Shown here in pieces: positions 38,285 through 50,379 of a stretch of 64,000 nucleotides of DNA. Source of the stretch: Cycas panzhihuaensis (lineage: Eukaryota > Cycadophyta); assembly GCA_023213395.1 (NCBI GenBank), contig CM041465.1:79925741-79989740 (forward strand), read 5' to 3'. Both the position numbers and the translations under genes were made by a program. The number at the start of each line of letters is the position of its first letter. Position 1 is the stretch's first letter. The notes under the pieces are model-generated. The model had not been told where the DNA came from. It saw nothing but the letters and a program-made list of their open reading frames with translations, and ran no database searches.

Positions 38285-39689
38285 TTTTAGACTTAAAAGA
38301 GATACACTTAAAGCACAAAAGTAAAAGAAAAAAAATATAAAAACATATAATAAAATAAATAAAGAAAAGAAACCAAAGGAAAACTGCATTCTTTTCATCC
38401 TTTCTCTTTACTTATATTTGTGATTTTTTGCTTGTATATTCATTTAGATCCATGTGTGATCATTCAGAGGAAAGCCAAGTTTAAGTACATATGGACCTTA
38501 GGACTCTTTATTACTTATTTATATTTCGTATTATTGCATACTTAATGTTGCTTATTTGTTTTATATTAATGCTTATCATGTCTAGATAGAAGTAGATATT
38601 GTAATTTTCATTTATTTAAGATTGATTGAGTGATCACATTAGTTAGATCTTCATTGATTTCTTATGGTTATTTGTATTTTTTTAATCTCTCTATCGTAGA
38701 AATAATATCTATAAAGATTGCCATACCTACATACGTAGGCTTAGGATCCCTAGTGGAATTGACCTGTTATTGGTGTATTATGTAAGAGACATTAATGAGA
38801 TATAAGAAGGTAGTTTTCTCTCTTAGGTCAAGTAATAAGGAGAATTAATGGGCACTCCTAGGTTTTTTAGTAAAGCCTTTAGTAATCACTTATCACGAAT
38901 TATAAGTTAGTGAGCTACTATACAGTTTCTAAGGATTAGTTTCATGTATCTTTAAGTATATAGGAATTATATTCTTCTAAAGTTTGAGGATGAGAGAAGA
39001 TATATACATACATTAGATAAATACCTTCTAACACTAGGGCCATCAGAACTTTAATTAGATGACTTTATATGACTCATCTTCTCTCCTCTTCTTACTTCTT
39101 TATACTCTCCTTTTTCTAACACTTTCTTCTTCATAATCTCCTTTGAGTCTCAACCTTATTTACTCTTATCTTCTCTTGCCTTGTAATGAGTCTTACCTTG
39201 AGTAAGTTTTGGACTAATTATTGTACCTTATTTGGAACTTTCCCTTCCCATATCCCCTCTCTTTGCAAAAGGGCTAATTCATTCAGGACTACCCAAATCT
39301 TAAGCAAATAGTTAGCTATTGAGGATGCCATTTAGGAGTCTATAAATATATTCAAGTAATACCTAGAATTACATCCCAGATGTTTTGAGGATAAAACTTT
39401 GTAAGGGATAGGACTTATTATGAATCAAATTAGTATTAAAAATAATAATTATTTTGAATTAAGTTTATGTAGGAAGAGCTATATTATTTGGTAAGTCACC
39501 CATCAGGTAGTATAAATATGTAATTTGTATGGACTTATCATTAGCTATTATTAATACATATATTGGATTTATTCCAATTCTCTTTTACAAATTGGTGTGT
39601 GCAATCATATCAATGTTTAAGGGCTATAAAAACCTATATCATAATCTAATTAAGATATGATTAGGAATTAGTACATACTTTTTGAGAAT
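38285..39689. other. Unassigned
   Basis: No clear domain. The right part (39,500-39,689) may be a heavily decayed continuation of the minus-strand gypsy integrase that begins at 39,690. Confidence 0.35.
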
Positions 39690-40235
39690 AGACACATTAA
39701 ATATATTATATAAGCTTTAGATTCAATGATAAGTTAGTTTTAAACTTTTCTCTTCATATGCTTATCTATTCGTGAATAGTACATAATCTTGAAATTCAAC
39801 TTTACATCTAAAGTCTTAGTGATGCTTGGAATATCTATATGGTAAAATTGTCTATGCTACTCCATGTAGATGTATAATTTCTTGTCTAAAAACTTCAACT
39901 ATCCTTCTTTCTACTAGTGGTAATTCTATTAAGATGATATATCACTACCATCATCATATCAGACCACCAGTTAGGATGTTGTAGCTTAGTGATGAAATCT
40001 ATTATAAATCTCTCCTCGTTTTAAATTATGAAATATTAACAGCTTAAGTAACCCAAATAGATTTTTGGCATTCAAAGTTTAGACATTATCATTGGATATA
40101 TTATGCTAAACATGCAACTAGCACTTTCTTTAATGTTGCCAAATAGATATTTCTATTAATGCCTCAATTAGCTTTTTGAAATCTTAGATGGCTTATGATG
40201 GTTATTCTAGGACTATCATATAGAATTCTCTATTT
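39690..40235 (-). mobile_element. Gypsy integrase fragment, left part of a split element
   Basis: Minus-strand readings, right to left: ILYDSPRITIISHLRFQKAN near 40,225 (the H2C2 zinc-binding region upstream of the core, usual LHDSPxxGHxGxxKT); ERFIIDFITKLQHPN near 40,015 (usual ISMDFITGLP); QEIIHLHGVA*TIL near 39,860 (usual EIIRLHGVPKTIV). It ends 35 bp from the chromovirus LTR at 40,271. The matching RNase H from the same strand lies at 59,620-60,030, beyond the chromovirus, in the correct order for one interrupted element. Confidence 0.72.
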
Positions 40236-40270
40236 CATATGTGTTATACTTAGAATGTATATCATATATA

Positions 40271-40650
40271 TATTACATAATCACTTACGATTTATAGAAC
40301 TTGCCCACCTACTTATGTGACTGGATCCTGGTGGTTAGTGTTAGTCATTAACTTGCATGCATGGGACTATTTATGACCATCAATAGAATTAAAGATCATC
40401 TGTCCTACCAATGGCCTCTTTTGTCTATTTAAGGCTCTATATTTGCAAAAGAAGGTTGTTGTATATTTACATCTCATATGAGATTATACTTTAGTACACT
40501 TTGGTGTCCTTAAGCTCTCTTTGATATCCTTGTAAGTGGTTAATATGTGTATTTTACATCCTTCATAAATGAAAGTAGTTATATTTGCTACCACATTATG
40601 TCTTTTACATTATAAGGTTGAGGAAGATCACTGAATAGAAACCTCCCAAG
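40271..40650 (+). repeat. 5' LTR of chromovirus
   Basis: Matches 59,148-59,556: shared blocks include cacctacttatgtga, ttagtgtt..gtcattaactt, atctcatatgagatt, cccttaagctctcttt (one base differs) and ataaggttgaggaagatcact. Begins tattac (TG changed to TA). Confidence 0.8.
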
Positions 40651-40667
40651 TAGTATTAGAGCTGAGC
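40651..40667 (+). other. Primer-binding site of chromovirus
   Basis: tagtattagagctgagc resembles TGGTATCAGAGC with two changes, directly after the LTR. Confidence 0.65.
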
Positions 40668-42480
40668 TATAAATAATCTGAGGCAATAAAACAAGATCAA
40701 GGAAAATCAAGAATACCAAAAGGGGGAAAAAATAGAAATTTTTTTCCTACAGTAAATTTTATAAATCTATATCCCTCATATTAATTTTTATTTTCTAGTT
40801 CTATTATAAATTTTTGAATCTTAGCAACAAGCTACAAGTAGGAAATATACCCTCCCTCCCCTTCCCCTAGTTATTAGGTAGAGATCTTATGTCAGAGGTC
40901 TTTAAAAATCACAAGGATATGTCATTCTATACCAAGTGTACATGGGTATATAATTGCACATGAAGCGAAGCAGATAACACTGCTTATGTAGGCCTTATAC
41001 AAAATTTGGTTATAGAATTAAGCCTTTACCTATCTTCAAGTACATTAGAAGACCGTTTTTAGGTCCCTTTACCTTACCTAGTTATAAGAAAAGTGTTGAT
41101 TACCTATCTTTTGTAGTATATTGCTTAGCAATTAGTGCTAAGAAACTACCCTTTCCAAACACCTATGCACAACTTTCATGGCTATGAGTATAGACATCCT
41201 CTATAGTTAGTGTCATGAGATATTAGGTCAAGCATAAGTAACTATATAAAAGTTTATTAAGGGGCTTATGGAATTAGGTAATCCTATGTCAAATTTAGTA
41301 GGTTGCCTTCTATATTAATTAATGATATTATACTTTTAAATCTATTAAGACTATTGTACTTTCATGAGATGACCACTATACTTCTAAAAAGTATTAAATC
41401 TACAATACCCCTACACCTTAAGTAATAAAACTAAACTATAAAATTCTAGAATAAAATAATGACAATAAATTTGATAGCATCAACAACACCAACTTGTATT
41501 ATAGAGCTAACATCAACATATTTCTAAACATAACAACATGATATCATTGGCCTATATTATATAAATGACATTAAAATATTTAAAGGACTCATGTCCAAAC
41601 CTTCAACCTCATTTTTGAACCCTACACCCAAACTCTCCATCTAGCATCCACTTACCATTAACCAAAAAAAAAAAAAATGCCATCACTTAGTCTACATGGT
41701 CATTTAAGGAAATACTTACTTAATTTAGACAAAACCTACACTAGTAGACTCTAAACAAGAAAGAAAAAAAGTATGTCAAGTCAAAAGTTTACCCTAGTCA
41801 TATATACATCTTATTTTAATTAGTGTGTTATGCTAATTATTTTGGACTAGGTCACTCTTAACTCATATTTTTAGTCAAAATTAGTCGATGAATTCCATTA
41901 GTTGAAAATTTACACATAATCTTACCCACATCACCCTGATGAGCTCATTGCAGTACCTTAAATTGGATTATTACCAAATTTTTGGGGGAAATTACCTATA
42001 GTCACCCTGTCCAAGTATATTTGTACCACAAAGGTCAGTAGGCTATAGACACCTCTACAACCCCTATCCCCATTTATATCACTCCCTAGTCCTTTATTCT
42101 CTCTTTCTCTACCTATTTCTATTTTCATGAAATACCCTTCTTCTAGATCTATTCCCCTTTTCTTAATTTCCCTTCACACTTCTTGTAAAGCTAGGTTATT
42201 CTTCAATGGCATCTAAGTGTTAGAAACTTTGAGGGAATTTCTCAAAGCATAATTGAACTAATATAGGAAGTGATAGAGTTAAGGTAGAACATATAATAGA
42301 CACGATATCATAATGACTAGAGATAAGAGAACATGGACCAAAAACTTAATAAGATGCTTTGATAACTGTCAACTAACTCTAATAACTCATCCACCTATAA
42401 CTGAAAAGACCCCTCACCACCAGCTACTAGATTGCCACCCCCTCTATGATCAAGACAACTACAATTCAATCATAAGATTA
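40668..42480 (+). other. Chromovirus leader, no gene seen
   Basis: Between the primer-binding site and the first readable gag block. No coding signature recognised; includes poly-A and pyrimidine-rich runs. The gag N-terminus may begin within 42,180-42,480 (a proline-rich reading LPPPL near 42,430). Confidence 0.45.
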
Positions 42481-43970
42481 TAGTCCTAACTTTTGACCTT
42501 AATCTCAATAGGATTCTTCATGTAGTTGGATCAATAAGTTGAAGTCCTACTTCTCCTTGAATCTTATGTCCTCAATAGACTAAATAACATTTGTCTTAAT
42601 CCATCTAGATAGGAAAGCATACTAATGATTTTGTGAGTGGTAGCATGAGAATCCATTCATCCAAACATGGGGTCAATCTTGTCAGAATTATTTTGAAAAA
42701 CATGATGACACCTTGAATAAATCCTTCTTTATCTAACTCATATAATTGAAGCAGATAACATTAATAGAGACCTACACAAATGAATTTTAAGTATTATACA
42801 TCTAGGTTCTCTATTCATTTAATTAAGACATGCTTATTGACATCTATGTGTTAGGACTCAAGGAGCATATCTTATATGCCTAAAGGTTATATCCTTATTT
42901 AGCCTAAGGTCGGCCATATCCAAAGCCAAAGTAGTTGAGGTTGAGTCTGCAACTGAGTAGAAAACAACATTTAGATGAGATTCCATATGGTATCAATGAT
43001 TTGTTTTTTTTAACTAATAGTAGCAATGACTCAAAATTGAGGAAATATAATGATTAGCCACATAACCAATATTAAACCCAATAAATATAATAATAATGAA
43101 AGTAAATTAACATATAAAAGCTACCTATATGTGAAGTATTTAAAGAAATGGGTCCCTAAACACATGAAGGTTTGCAGAGCAAAGCAAATGATCTTTATAA
43201 TTGGCCATATCCTTGATGAGGACTTTTATTCTAAGAATGAACCTGATGAAGATTCCCCCTAAGAATTCCTTCTTAATACCTAACTAGAAGTTTGCTTAGT
43301 TACCATATTATCTACATCCTACTTAAAACCCCTCTAAGTAAAAGGATAAATCAAGAAAATCCTTATTGCAATCTTGATCAATAGTGGTGTATCATTAAAT
43401 TTCATTTACATTTTCTTAGTAAGATAACTAAACCTTTATATTTTACCTATTTCTTACTAGGCCACTAAACCTTGCATTGTGTTAGTGCTATAAAAAAAAT
43501 GTGATGGTCCATATTAGTTCTTATCACCTAGTCAACAATTTTTATGCATTATCTAAAAGAGGATTTGATGGAATCCTTGGAGTTTAATGGCTCTAAATAC
43601 TTGGTATATATAGTACCAATAACTGTCCTAATAATTGTTTCATCTTGCATAAGGACCATTTGGGCCAAACTCATAAGTTTCATTGTATCTAGTCTTCCCC
43701 CAACAAAGTCATCTTCTCAAATTAATTATGGAAGCACTTGACTAATAATCTTGGATACATAGTTCATATTAATAATATCTAACCTCAATAGTCCATTCAC
43801 TTAGATATTCAAGCTCTCTTATCTAAGTACCAATTTTTATTTACTCTATCAAATTAAAAAATACCTACAATCCCATTAGCCTAAGGCCCTATCTAAATTT
43901 GTATTTCTAGGAAAATAAAATTGAGAAAAATATTAAAAAATTAATGGATATAAGTATTATCTAGCCTAGT
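42481..43970 (+). pseudogene. Chromovirus gag, protease and start of RT
   Basis: Gag readings: DSSCSWINKLKSYFSLNLMS (near 42,510), then QNYFEKHDDTLN (near 42,680), EMLIDIY.LGLKEHIL-like (near 42,835) and LPICEVFKEMGP-like (near 43,120), matching the gag of plant chromoviruses. An acidic spacer GHILDEDFYSKNEPDEDSP precedes the protease. The protease reads KKILIAILINSGVSLNF (near 43,350); INSG replaces the catalytic IDSG. A tail with LPPTKSSSQ (near 43,695) corresponds to the segment before RT. The reading is cut at 43,975 by the copia insertion and resumes at 56,527. Confidence 0.75.
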
Positions 43971-43975
43971 AAAAG
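43971..43975. repeat. Target site duplication aaaag (left)
   Basis: aaaag directly before the copia LTR at 43,976, repeated at 56,522-56,526 after the other LTR. Confidence 0.85.
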
Positions 43976-44273
43976 TGAAAAGAGTGGATCTGTCCTTCAT
44001 CTCCATGAACTAAATATAAAGGCAAATATAGGAGTAAGAGAGACTTAAGAGAAAGAGAGTAGCTCTCATAAAATGGGGAGGTAAGAATGAGCCTCCTCCA
44101 GTGAGCTTTTACTTTTATATTGAGAGAGGGAGCATTAGAGTTAGGTGAAATGAAATTATACATAATATGCATGAAAGTGCACTTTACTTAAGTGATCTAA
44201 TTTAAAGTTTACTTAAGATCCTTTTTAGAAATAATCAACTAATGTAATGACCTTGTGATATTAATCTATTTTA
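43976..44273 (-). repeat. 3' LTR of copia element
   Basis: 298 bp; starts tgaaaagagtgg and ends taatctatttta. A purine-tract complement (atctcccccttaa, 44,274-44,286) abuts it. Confidence 0.9.
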
Positions 44274-44750
44274 ATCTCCCCCTTAATGGTAGAAGGTCAT
44301 TTCATCCTATTTTATTTTATCTTATAAGGTCTTCATTTGAGCCTCTTACAAAGTAAACTAATATGACACTTTTGTAGAAAACCCTCATAGAGAAGAAAAC
44401 CCACAGACTTTCTAATCTACTAACCTAGCTCAAGCAACTCTTTAAATGAAGCTAGATAGCCAATCGGTACAATGAATTTTGTAGCTAAAATCTATTATGT
44501 ATCCATATACCATTTGGTCATCTCCCATGCCCTTTCGGGTTTTTATAGGTTTTAATTTTCTAAAATGATACAACCTTTATCATTTTGCGCCCACAAGGGG
44601 TTTTCACAAATGGGATAGAGTAGAGACTTACTCTTATCCTTCTACGCCTACAAGGGGTTTTCATAAATAAGACAGAGTATGATTGTCCTTTTTTCATCTC
44701 CTTCAATCAATTAGAGATAGAGGCCTTAAGGCTGACTTGCCTTTAGAACT
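44274..44750 (-). other. copia 3' non-coding region with 57-bp spaced repeat
   Basis: Between RNase H end and 3' LTR. A 35-bp motif (cgcccacaaggggttttcac...) at 44,588-44,622 recurs at 44,645-44,679 with five changes. On the coding strand each copy contains a run aaaacccctt. No gene. Confidence 0.7.
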
Positions 44751-47700
44751 GTTCAAACTTCACCCTCTTCAGTGGTTTGGTGAAGATATCAGCCATTTAA
44801 TCTGTTGTAGGGTAGTACTATAGTTGAATTATGCCATCATGAACTAGTTCTCTAATCCTGTAGGCTTTTGTACTTATATGTTTGGTATGATCATGAAATA
44901 CAAGATTTTTAGCCATTTAGATTGTAGAGTGATTATCTACATATAAGCTAGTAGAACTTGTTTGGATGGCATTTAATATATTCAATAATTTTGTAAGCTA
45001 TATTACCTCCTTGCTTGTCTCAAAATCAGTAATATATTCAACTTCAGAAGTTGAGTCTATAACTATCTTCTACCGTCTAAATCTTCATGATATTAGTGTT
45101 ATTCCAAAAAATGTTACGTACCTAGACATAGATCTTCCTATGTCTTTATCTCTAGCAAAGTTTGAGTCTATGTATGCATAAAGTTTAAATTATGCATTAG
45201 TTTACACAATAAACTATATTTATTGGTCCTCTTTAGGTACCTCAACATTCATATTGCAGCTTGCTAGTGATTCTACTTAGGATTTATCATGAATCTTGTA
45301 AGAATGTTGATAGAGTATATAATATCTAGCCTTGTGTTGGTAGTATAGATGAGACTACCTACAGGTTTTCTATAGAGTATTGTATCTACCTCCCTAGTAT
45401 CACCATTAGCTGAGAGTTTAATATTAGGTTCCATAGGTATAGCAACTAGTCAAGTACCTTCCAACTGAAACTTTGTTAGAATATCGTTGATATATTTTTC
45501 TTGGGAGAAATTTTTTTTTCCATTCTTTTGAGTTACTTCAATTTCCAAGTAATATTTCATCAACTCGAGGTTAGATAATTCAAAAAAATTGGCAAGGTCC
45601 TTCTTCAATTGACTAATTACTATTCATTATTTCCCATTATTAGCATATCATCCACAAAGATTAGGAGGTAACTGATTTTATCATTTTGGCGCTTGATGAA
45701 TAATGTTCCATCAATATCTTGATAGTTACAAACCTCATATCCAAGTTGTCGCATTCTTTTAGACAACTTAATAAATCAAGCATGAGGGGCTTATTTTAGG
45801 TTGTACAAGGACTTTTTGAGCCTATAAACCTTATGCTCCTGATAGATAATCTCGTATCCTTTACTTGAGTTGTGTAAATTTCTTCTTTAAGGTCCACATT
45901 AAGAAATGTAGTCTTAACATCGAGTTAGTGGATTTTCTAATCTTATTGAGTAGCCAAGGCTATAAGAGTTCTGATTGTAGGCCACTTGGTTATAAGAGCA
46001 AAGATTTCAGTGTAGTTGATGCCTTCTCTTTGCATGAATCCTTTTGATACCAATCTCGCCTTATTTTTTTCTAGGGTACCATTTGATCTGTACTTATTTT
46101 TTAACACTCATTTGTTTTAAACTATCTTTTTTCCAAGTAGTATATCAACAAGCTCCAATGTATCATTTTTTATAAAAGATTGGTACTCTTCATTCATGGA
46201 ATTTCTCCAAGTTGTATGTTTTACAACTTCTTAGTATGTTAGGGGCTCTTCATTAAGAGTAAGGAGCAATTCTGGTAGTTCAAGCTCAATAGAAAGTGAT
46301 TCATGAATCCTTGCTCTATGGGTACTTCTAGTACCAATTTTGCCTACCTCATTTAGTCGCATGTCCTTATGTTGTTGGTAGGCTTCACGAAAACCTTGAG
46401 TTGGGAATGAGGTTTTTATTTTCATATCCTCTTGGTCTTCATTTTAATCTTAAAAAGGATTATATGAAATGTTTGGCATGGAGGAAATTGACGATGTTGG
46501 AGAAGATTGACCAGCCACTTATGTTAGAGAAGGTGGTCCTTCTACTATGGCTTTATCTTTGTTAACTTGGTTATTCTCAAATAATAGTGTTAGATATACA
46601 CACATTGGTTGGGAATCATAACTTGTATCCTTTGAGGCTCTATTGTTAGATTCCAAGATTTTAAGAAACTATTGAGTATCTCCCCCCCTAAATTTTAGAA
46701 TTTGGATATCAAATTTAGTAGCATCATTAAATCGATATGAAGGTATCTTAGAGTTAAGTCTGAGTAATTGATCTTTAGTCTCTATAAAGATAACATCTCT
46801 AGTGATGATGATTTTACACTACGAGGGTAGAAAAACCTTGTATCCCTTTTTATCTATAGGGTATTTAACAAAGATGCCTTTGAGGGCTCTATCTTAGAGC
46901 TTATTTCTATATTCCTCTAGAATGTGAGCATAATAAGTAGAGCCAAAAATTTTGAAGTGGGAGATAGATGGGGTTTGTTTATACCACATTTCATGTAGAG
47001 AGGGGCCGAGCTTGGAGGGATTAATAGTGTTGATGTAATACACTATAGTCTAGATAGCCTCAACCTAAAGATAGACAGGGACATTCTTATATACCATCAT
47101 ATCACGAGCTATGTTCATGATGGTCCTGTTCATGTGCTTGGCAACTCTATTTTGCTGGGGCATACCTATAACGATGGTATAATATTTAATTTTATGGTGA
47201 TGTAGGTATGATTTAAAGTCATTAGAAGTGTACTCGCCACCATTGTTAGTCCTAAGTATTATGATCTTAAATCTAGATTCATTTTCTATGCAGGCCTTGA
47301 AAGTTTGAAACATAAAAAAAAGGCTTTATCTTTCTTTGTAAGGAAAGCAACCCATACTTTCTTGGTAAAATCATCAATAAAAGTAATATAATACCACTTC
47401 TATTTGAGAGAAGGGATAGACATAGGACCATATATATTTGAGTGTACAAGTTGTAAAGGTTAGTTAGATTTCCACTGACTATGAGGAAAGGGTTGTTTTT
47501 GAGATTTGGAAATGATATATGCTTCACATTTGAAGGGCTTAGAGGAGAGCCTAGGCATACCAGGAAGAGTGACATGTAGTTCTCTTAAATGATCAATTTT
47601 GATATGGCCTATATAAGCATGCCATAGAGCTACTTGGGACAACTTTTGAGGAGTTAGGGTTGTGGTAAAAGTAGAGTCATCATCAACATAATTAGCTTTA

Positions 47701-48925
47701 GAAGATGGTGAGCCAGTTAGGTGAACAAGTTTGCCATTAAGAATTTTAGTCATAACCACATCATTTGAAGGAGGTTGAATGACATAGAGAGTTTGATTAT
47801 TTGTAGTTACACATAGATGAAATCCATGTGAAACAAAGGTGGATAAAGAGAGTAGCTTCTACTTCATAGTAGGAATATATAAAACATCAATAAGGGTAAA
47901 ATCTGGGAGGCCTAGGAGTTTTAGGCAAATAGTTCCAAGCCCTTCGACTGGTTGAGATGATTTGTCAGCAATGTGTACAATACCATGAACTTCAGAGTCA
48001 AAATCCTGAAAGAACTGATGATGACAAATCATATGTTGTGTTTCTCTAGTATCCATGATCCAAGATGAAGTATTTGAGGTGGCACTATTTGTAACTACAA
48101 GTGGTGAAAGTAAAAGTAAATAAGCATAGCCACAATGAGCCTCAATATACTTAGTGGATCTATCAATGACATTTGATGAAGTAGTCCTAATTCTTTGAAG
48201 GTGTGCATAAGTAAATTACATTCTACCAAAGGCATCTTCAAAAGAAGTATTATCAACATTATGTGTACCATAGTACTATTGATAGCTTCGTGGTTTGTTG
48301 GTGGTAGTTTTATAATTTTTGGCATAGCGTCCTTTTCTATGATACATTTGGCACACAATTATTTAATTTCTAGTCCCATAAAAAGTATTGGGTTAGTTGG
48401 ATTGTCTCTGATTACTAGATCTAGGTTTAGGTTGATTATTTTAGCCTTGGCCTTGAGACTATTTTTGTTGGAGTTGAGGAGCTTGTTGACCAAGAGGACA
48501 TTGTCTTTGTTGTCTACCTCTGCCTCTTCTATGGGAATTACCACCTCTACGAGAGTATTAAATTTGATTTTTGGTATAAACAATATATTTTTCCACTTCA
48601 AAAGCAACATCGGCTAGATCTGATGTAGTAGAAAAGTTAGTATCAAAGGTCTTATCAAATTCAATAAACTTACCAATAAGAGCCTCAAAGTTTAGGGTCT
48701 TGAAAGTGCCACTAGATTGAAGATTTCCCAGTAGATTTTTGTAATCTAGAATATGGAGATATGAATGAATTAAGAAAGCTTATGTAATGCATTAAGTTTT
48801 GAAATCTTTATCAATGGATTGCTTGATTAGATGAAAGGGATTGATTGTCTCACTTGTGTATCCCTTTTGCATTTTCAATTTATTCATCTTCAACACTAAG
48901 TGAACAAATTCTAAGTCTAATTTAG
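44751..48925 (-). pseudogene. copia gag C-terminus, protease, integrase, RT, RNase H
   Basis: Right to left: zinc-knuckle trace CQMYHRKGRYAKNY (about 48,350-48,305; two Cys and the His lost); protease SWIMDTRETQHMIC near 48,050 (DSGA replaced by DTRE); pre-integrase LSQVALWHAYIGHIK near 47,630; integrase LRTNNGGEYTSNDF at about 47,255-47,215 (catalytic Asp changed to Asn) and RVAKHMNRTIM near 47,120 (catalytic Glu changed to Lys); RT from about 46,190, with YTEIFALITKWPTIRTLIAL near 46,000 and an FVDD box at 45,647-45,658; RNase H STSEVEYIT near 45,055, DHTKHISTKAYRIRELV near 44,900 and MADIFTKPLKRVKFEQF near 44,790-44,750. Frames are broken by stops, yet all domains are recognisable. Confidence 0.9.
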
Positions 48926-48929
48926 TGTC
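48925..48929. repeat. Target site duplication gtgtc (left)
   Basis: gtgtc directly before the LTR at 48,930; the same five bases follow the right LTR at 53,758-53,762. Confidence 0.92.
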
Positions 48930-49301
48930 TGTTAGAAATAATGTTTAATGTGTAATGTGTGTGGGTCCTAGGATAATAAGTGATAGTCCTAAGTCTTAGG
49001 GTCAAAGGTCATTATAATACTGTGTAAAAGGATATAAGTTTATTAGTCAAGTTAGTGGTGTAATGTTATTGGTCAAGACAAAGGTATTTGTCCTACATGC
49101 ATTACTTGGGATGTATAGTCTCCCATCTCTTTGGTATATAAAGGTGGTTGAGGTAGTATATAATGACATCACATCATCAAGGCTCATATCGAGTCTTTGG
49201 TGCTTTTGGTATGTTAATACATTCTGATTATATTGTGTTAATCTCTGTTGATATTATTGATATTACTGTTGATGAGTGTTCTCCATGTTAAAAACTTAAC
49301 A
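48930..49301 (+). repeat. 5' LTR of young LTR element
   Basis: 372 bp, tgttagaaataatg to aaaacttaaca. Contains tatataaagg near 49,135, a plausible TATA box, and ends next to the primer-binding site. Confidence 0.93.
49133..49142 (+). promoter_or_regulatory. Putative LTR TATA box
   Basis: ggtatataaagg, conserved in both LTRs of this element (second copy near 53,588). Position about 165 bp before the LTR end is plausible for R-region transcription start. Confidence 0.55.
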
Positions 49302-49313
49302 TGGTATCAGAGC
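49302..49313 (+). other. Perfect initiator Met-tRNA primer-binding site
   Basis: tggtatcagagc, no mismatch to the standard plant site, directly after the LTR. Confidence 0.93.
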
Positions 49314-49998
49314 AGGTTGTGTGTTGAGGACATTGAAGTGTTGGGTCAGCTGACAGATTGAAGATTTAAGAGGTCCTTCCGGTACATCGAGAGAAGGTTC
49401 ACCACTTGTTGATCTGCATGGAGGAGGCTCTGTTAAACCATTTGACAGTTTGTGATTCTACTTGCAAAGGGTGAATCTACAAGGCCATTATTGTTACATA
49501 CTGTGCCACGTATTGATCGACAGAATCTTACCAGGTAATATCACTCTTTACTTTGTTAGCCCTATGAAGAAATTTGTTCAGCTTGTATAGTATAAGTGAG
49601 ATTTTGCATAATAAATATTTGTTAGGGTCTGTACTGAAAATCATTAAGGCTCTGGACGATGGAGATTGAAAAAAGTTACCTAATTCTGATTCTATATGAA
49701 TAAAATTTATGAATGAACCCTACTCACTTGTATAGAAACACTACTAATTGTTGTGTCACCAGTCAGAGATTGTGTTATAGTTGTTATCCCCTGCTAGTTG
49801 AGTGTTTCATGCAAACAGGTGAGTCATTGAAAGGCTAAATCAAAATTGTAGAAGGCTCAAGCATGATTCACTGTGGAATACATAGTAACAAAAGAATAAT
49901 AGAATGACGATGGTGAAACCTTGACTGTAACTGTAAAGCTGGTTACTCATCTATCCTGCAGAGCCAAATCCCAACTCTGTGATAAAGAAAGTCTGCTA

Positions 49999-50367
49999 CT
50001 ATGCAGACTCAATTGACTTACGGGCATAGCGTCGGACCCTCCTGTTGTATGCCTGAATATCATTCTGATACAATTGAGTTGCTTCAGGATTTACAGCACT
50101 AGCCAGATTAGGGTCCGTAAGTAGAGACTAAATTGATGTCAGTATGGTATAAACATTATGGCAGGGTGACCAGGCATCTTGAATTATGTCTATACATAGA
50201 GTTCCATCATGGTATACTTCCCACGGAGTCTCATCGGGTCCAAAGATAGTGATGCCCCAAACGAATCGATTTTCTTCTGCATGCAGGCTAGCGCTACACC
50301 CCTCAAGAGGCTTGTTCCTAATTGCCTTCAGATTAGACATCAGCCGAAGCTGCTCAGAGGACGACAT
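49999..50367 (-). pseudogene. Captured E2 ubiquitin-conjugating enzyme (RAD6/UBC2-like) copy
   Basis: Antisense to the host element. The reading starts MSSSEQLRLMSNLKAI, continues VWGITIFGPDETPWE, then jumps to YHDGTLCIDIIQDAWSP, which holds the catalytic Cys region (usual DGSICLDIL..WSP). It ends YQNDIQAYNRRVRRYA before a stop at 49,999-50,001. About 30 residues expected between TPWE and the YxDG block (the KL..F..YP..PP..F..HPN segment) are missing, in frame. One internal stop follows ILTSI, where Gln is expected (CAG to TAG). E2 enzymes carry activated ubiquitin as a thioester; this copy lacks part of the fold and is unlikely to work. No introns are visible. Precise E2 class is inferred from the RAD6-like N- and C-termini. 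Confidence 0.85.
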
Positions 50368-50379
50368 TCTAATCGCCAA

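Noticed and set aside
40256-40270. Target duplication for the chromovirus
   Set aside because: Left flank atata and right flank tgtgt/atatg are both simple repeats, so any match would be by chance.
44588-44679. Spaced repeats as a CRISPR-like array
   Set aside because: Only two diverged units in a copia 3' non-coding region of a plant genome; no array or cas genes.
48195-48617. 140-codon plus-strand frame rich in Ser and Leu
   Set aside because: Antisense shadow of the copia gag C-terminus on the minus strand.
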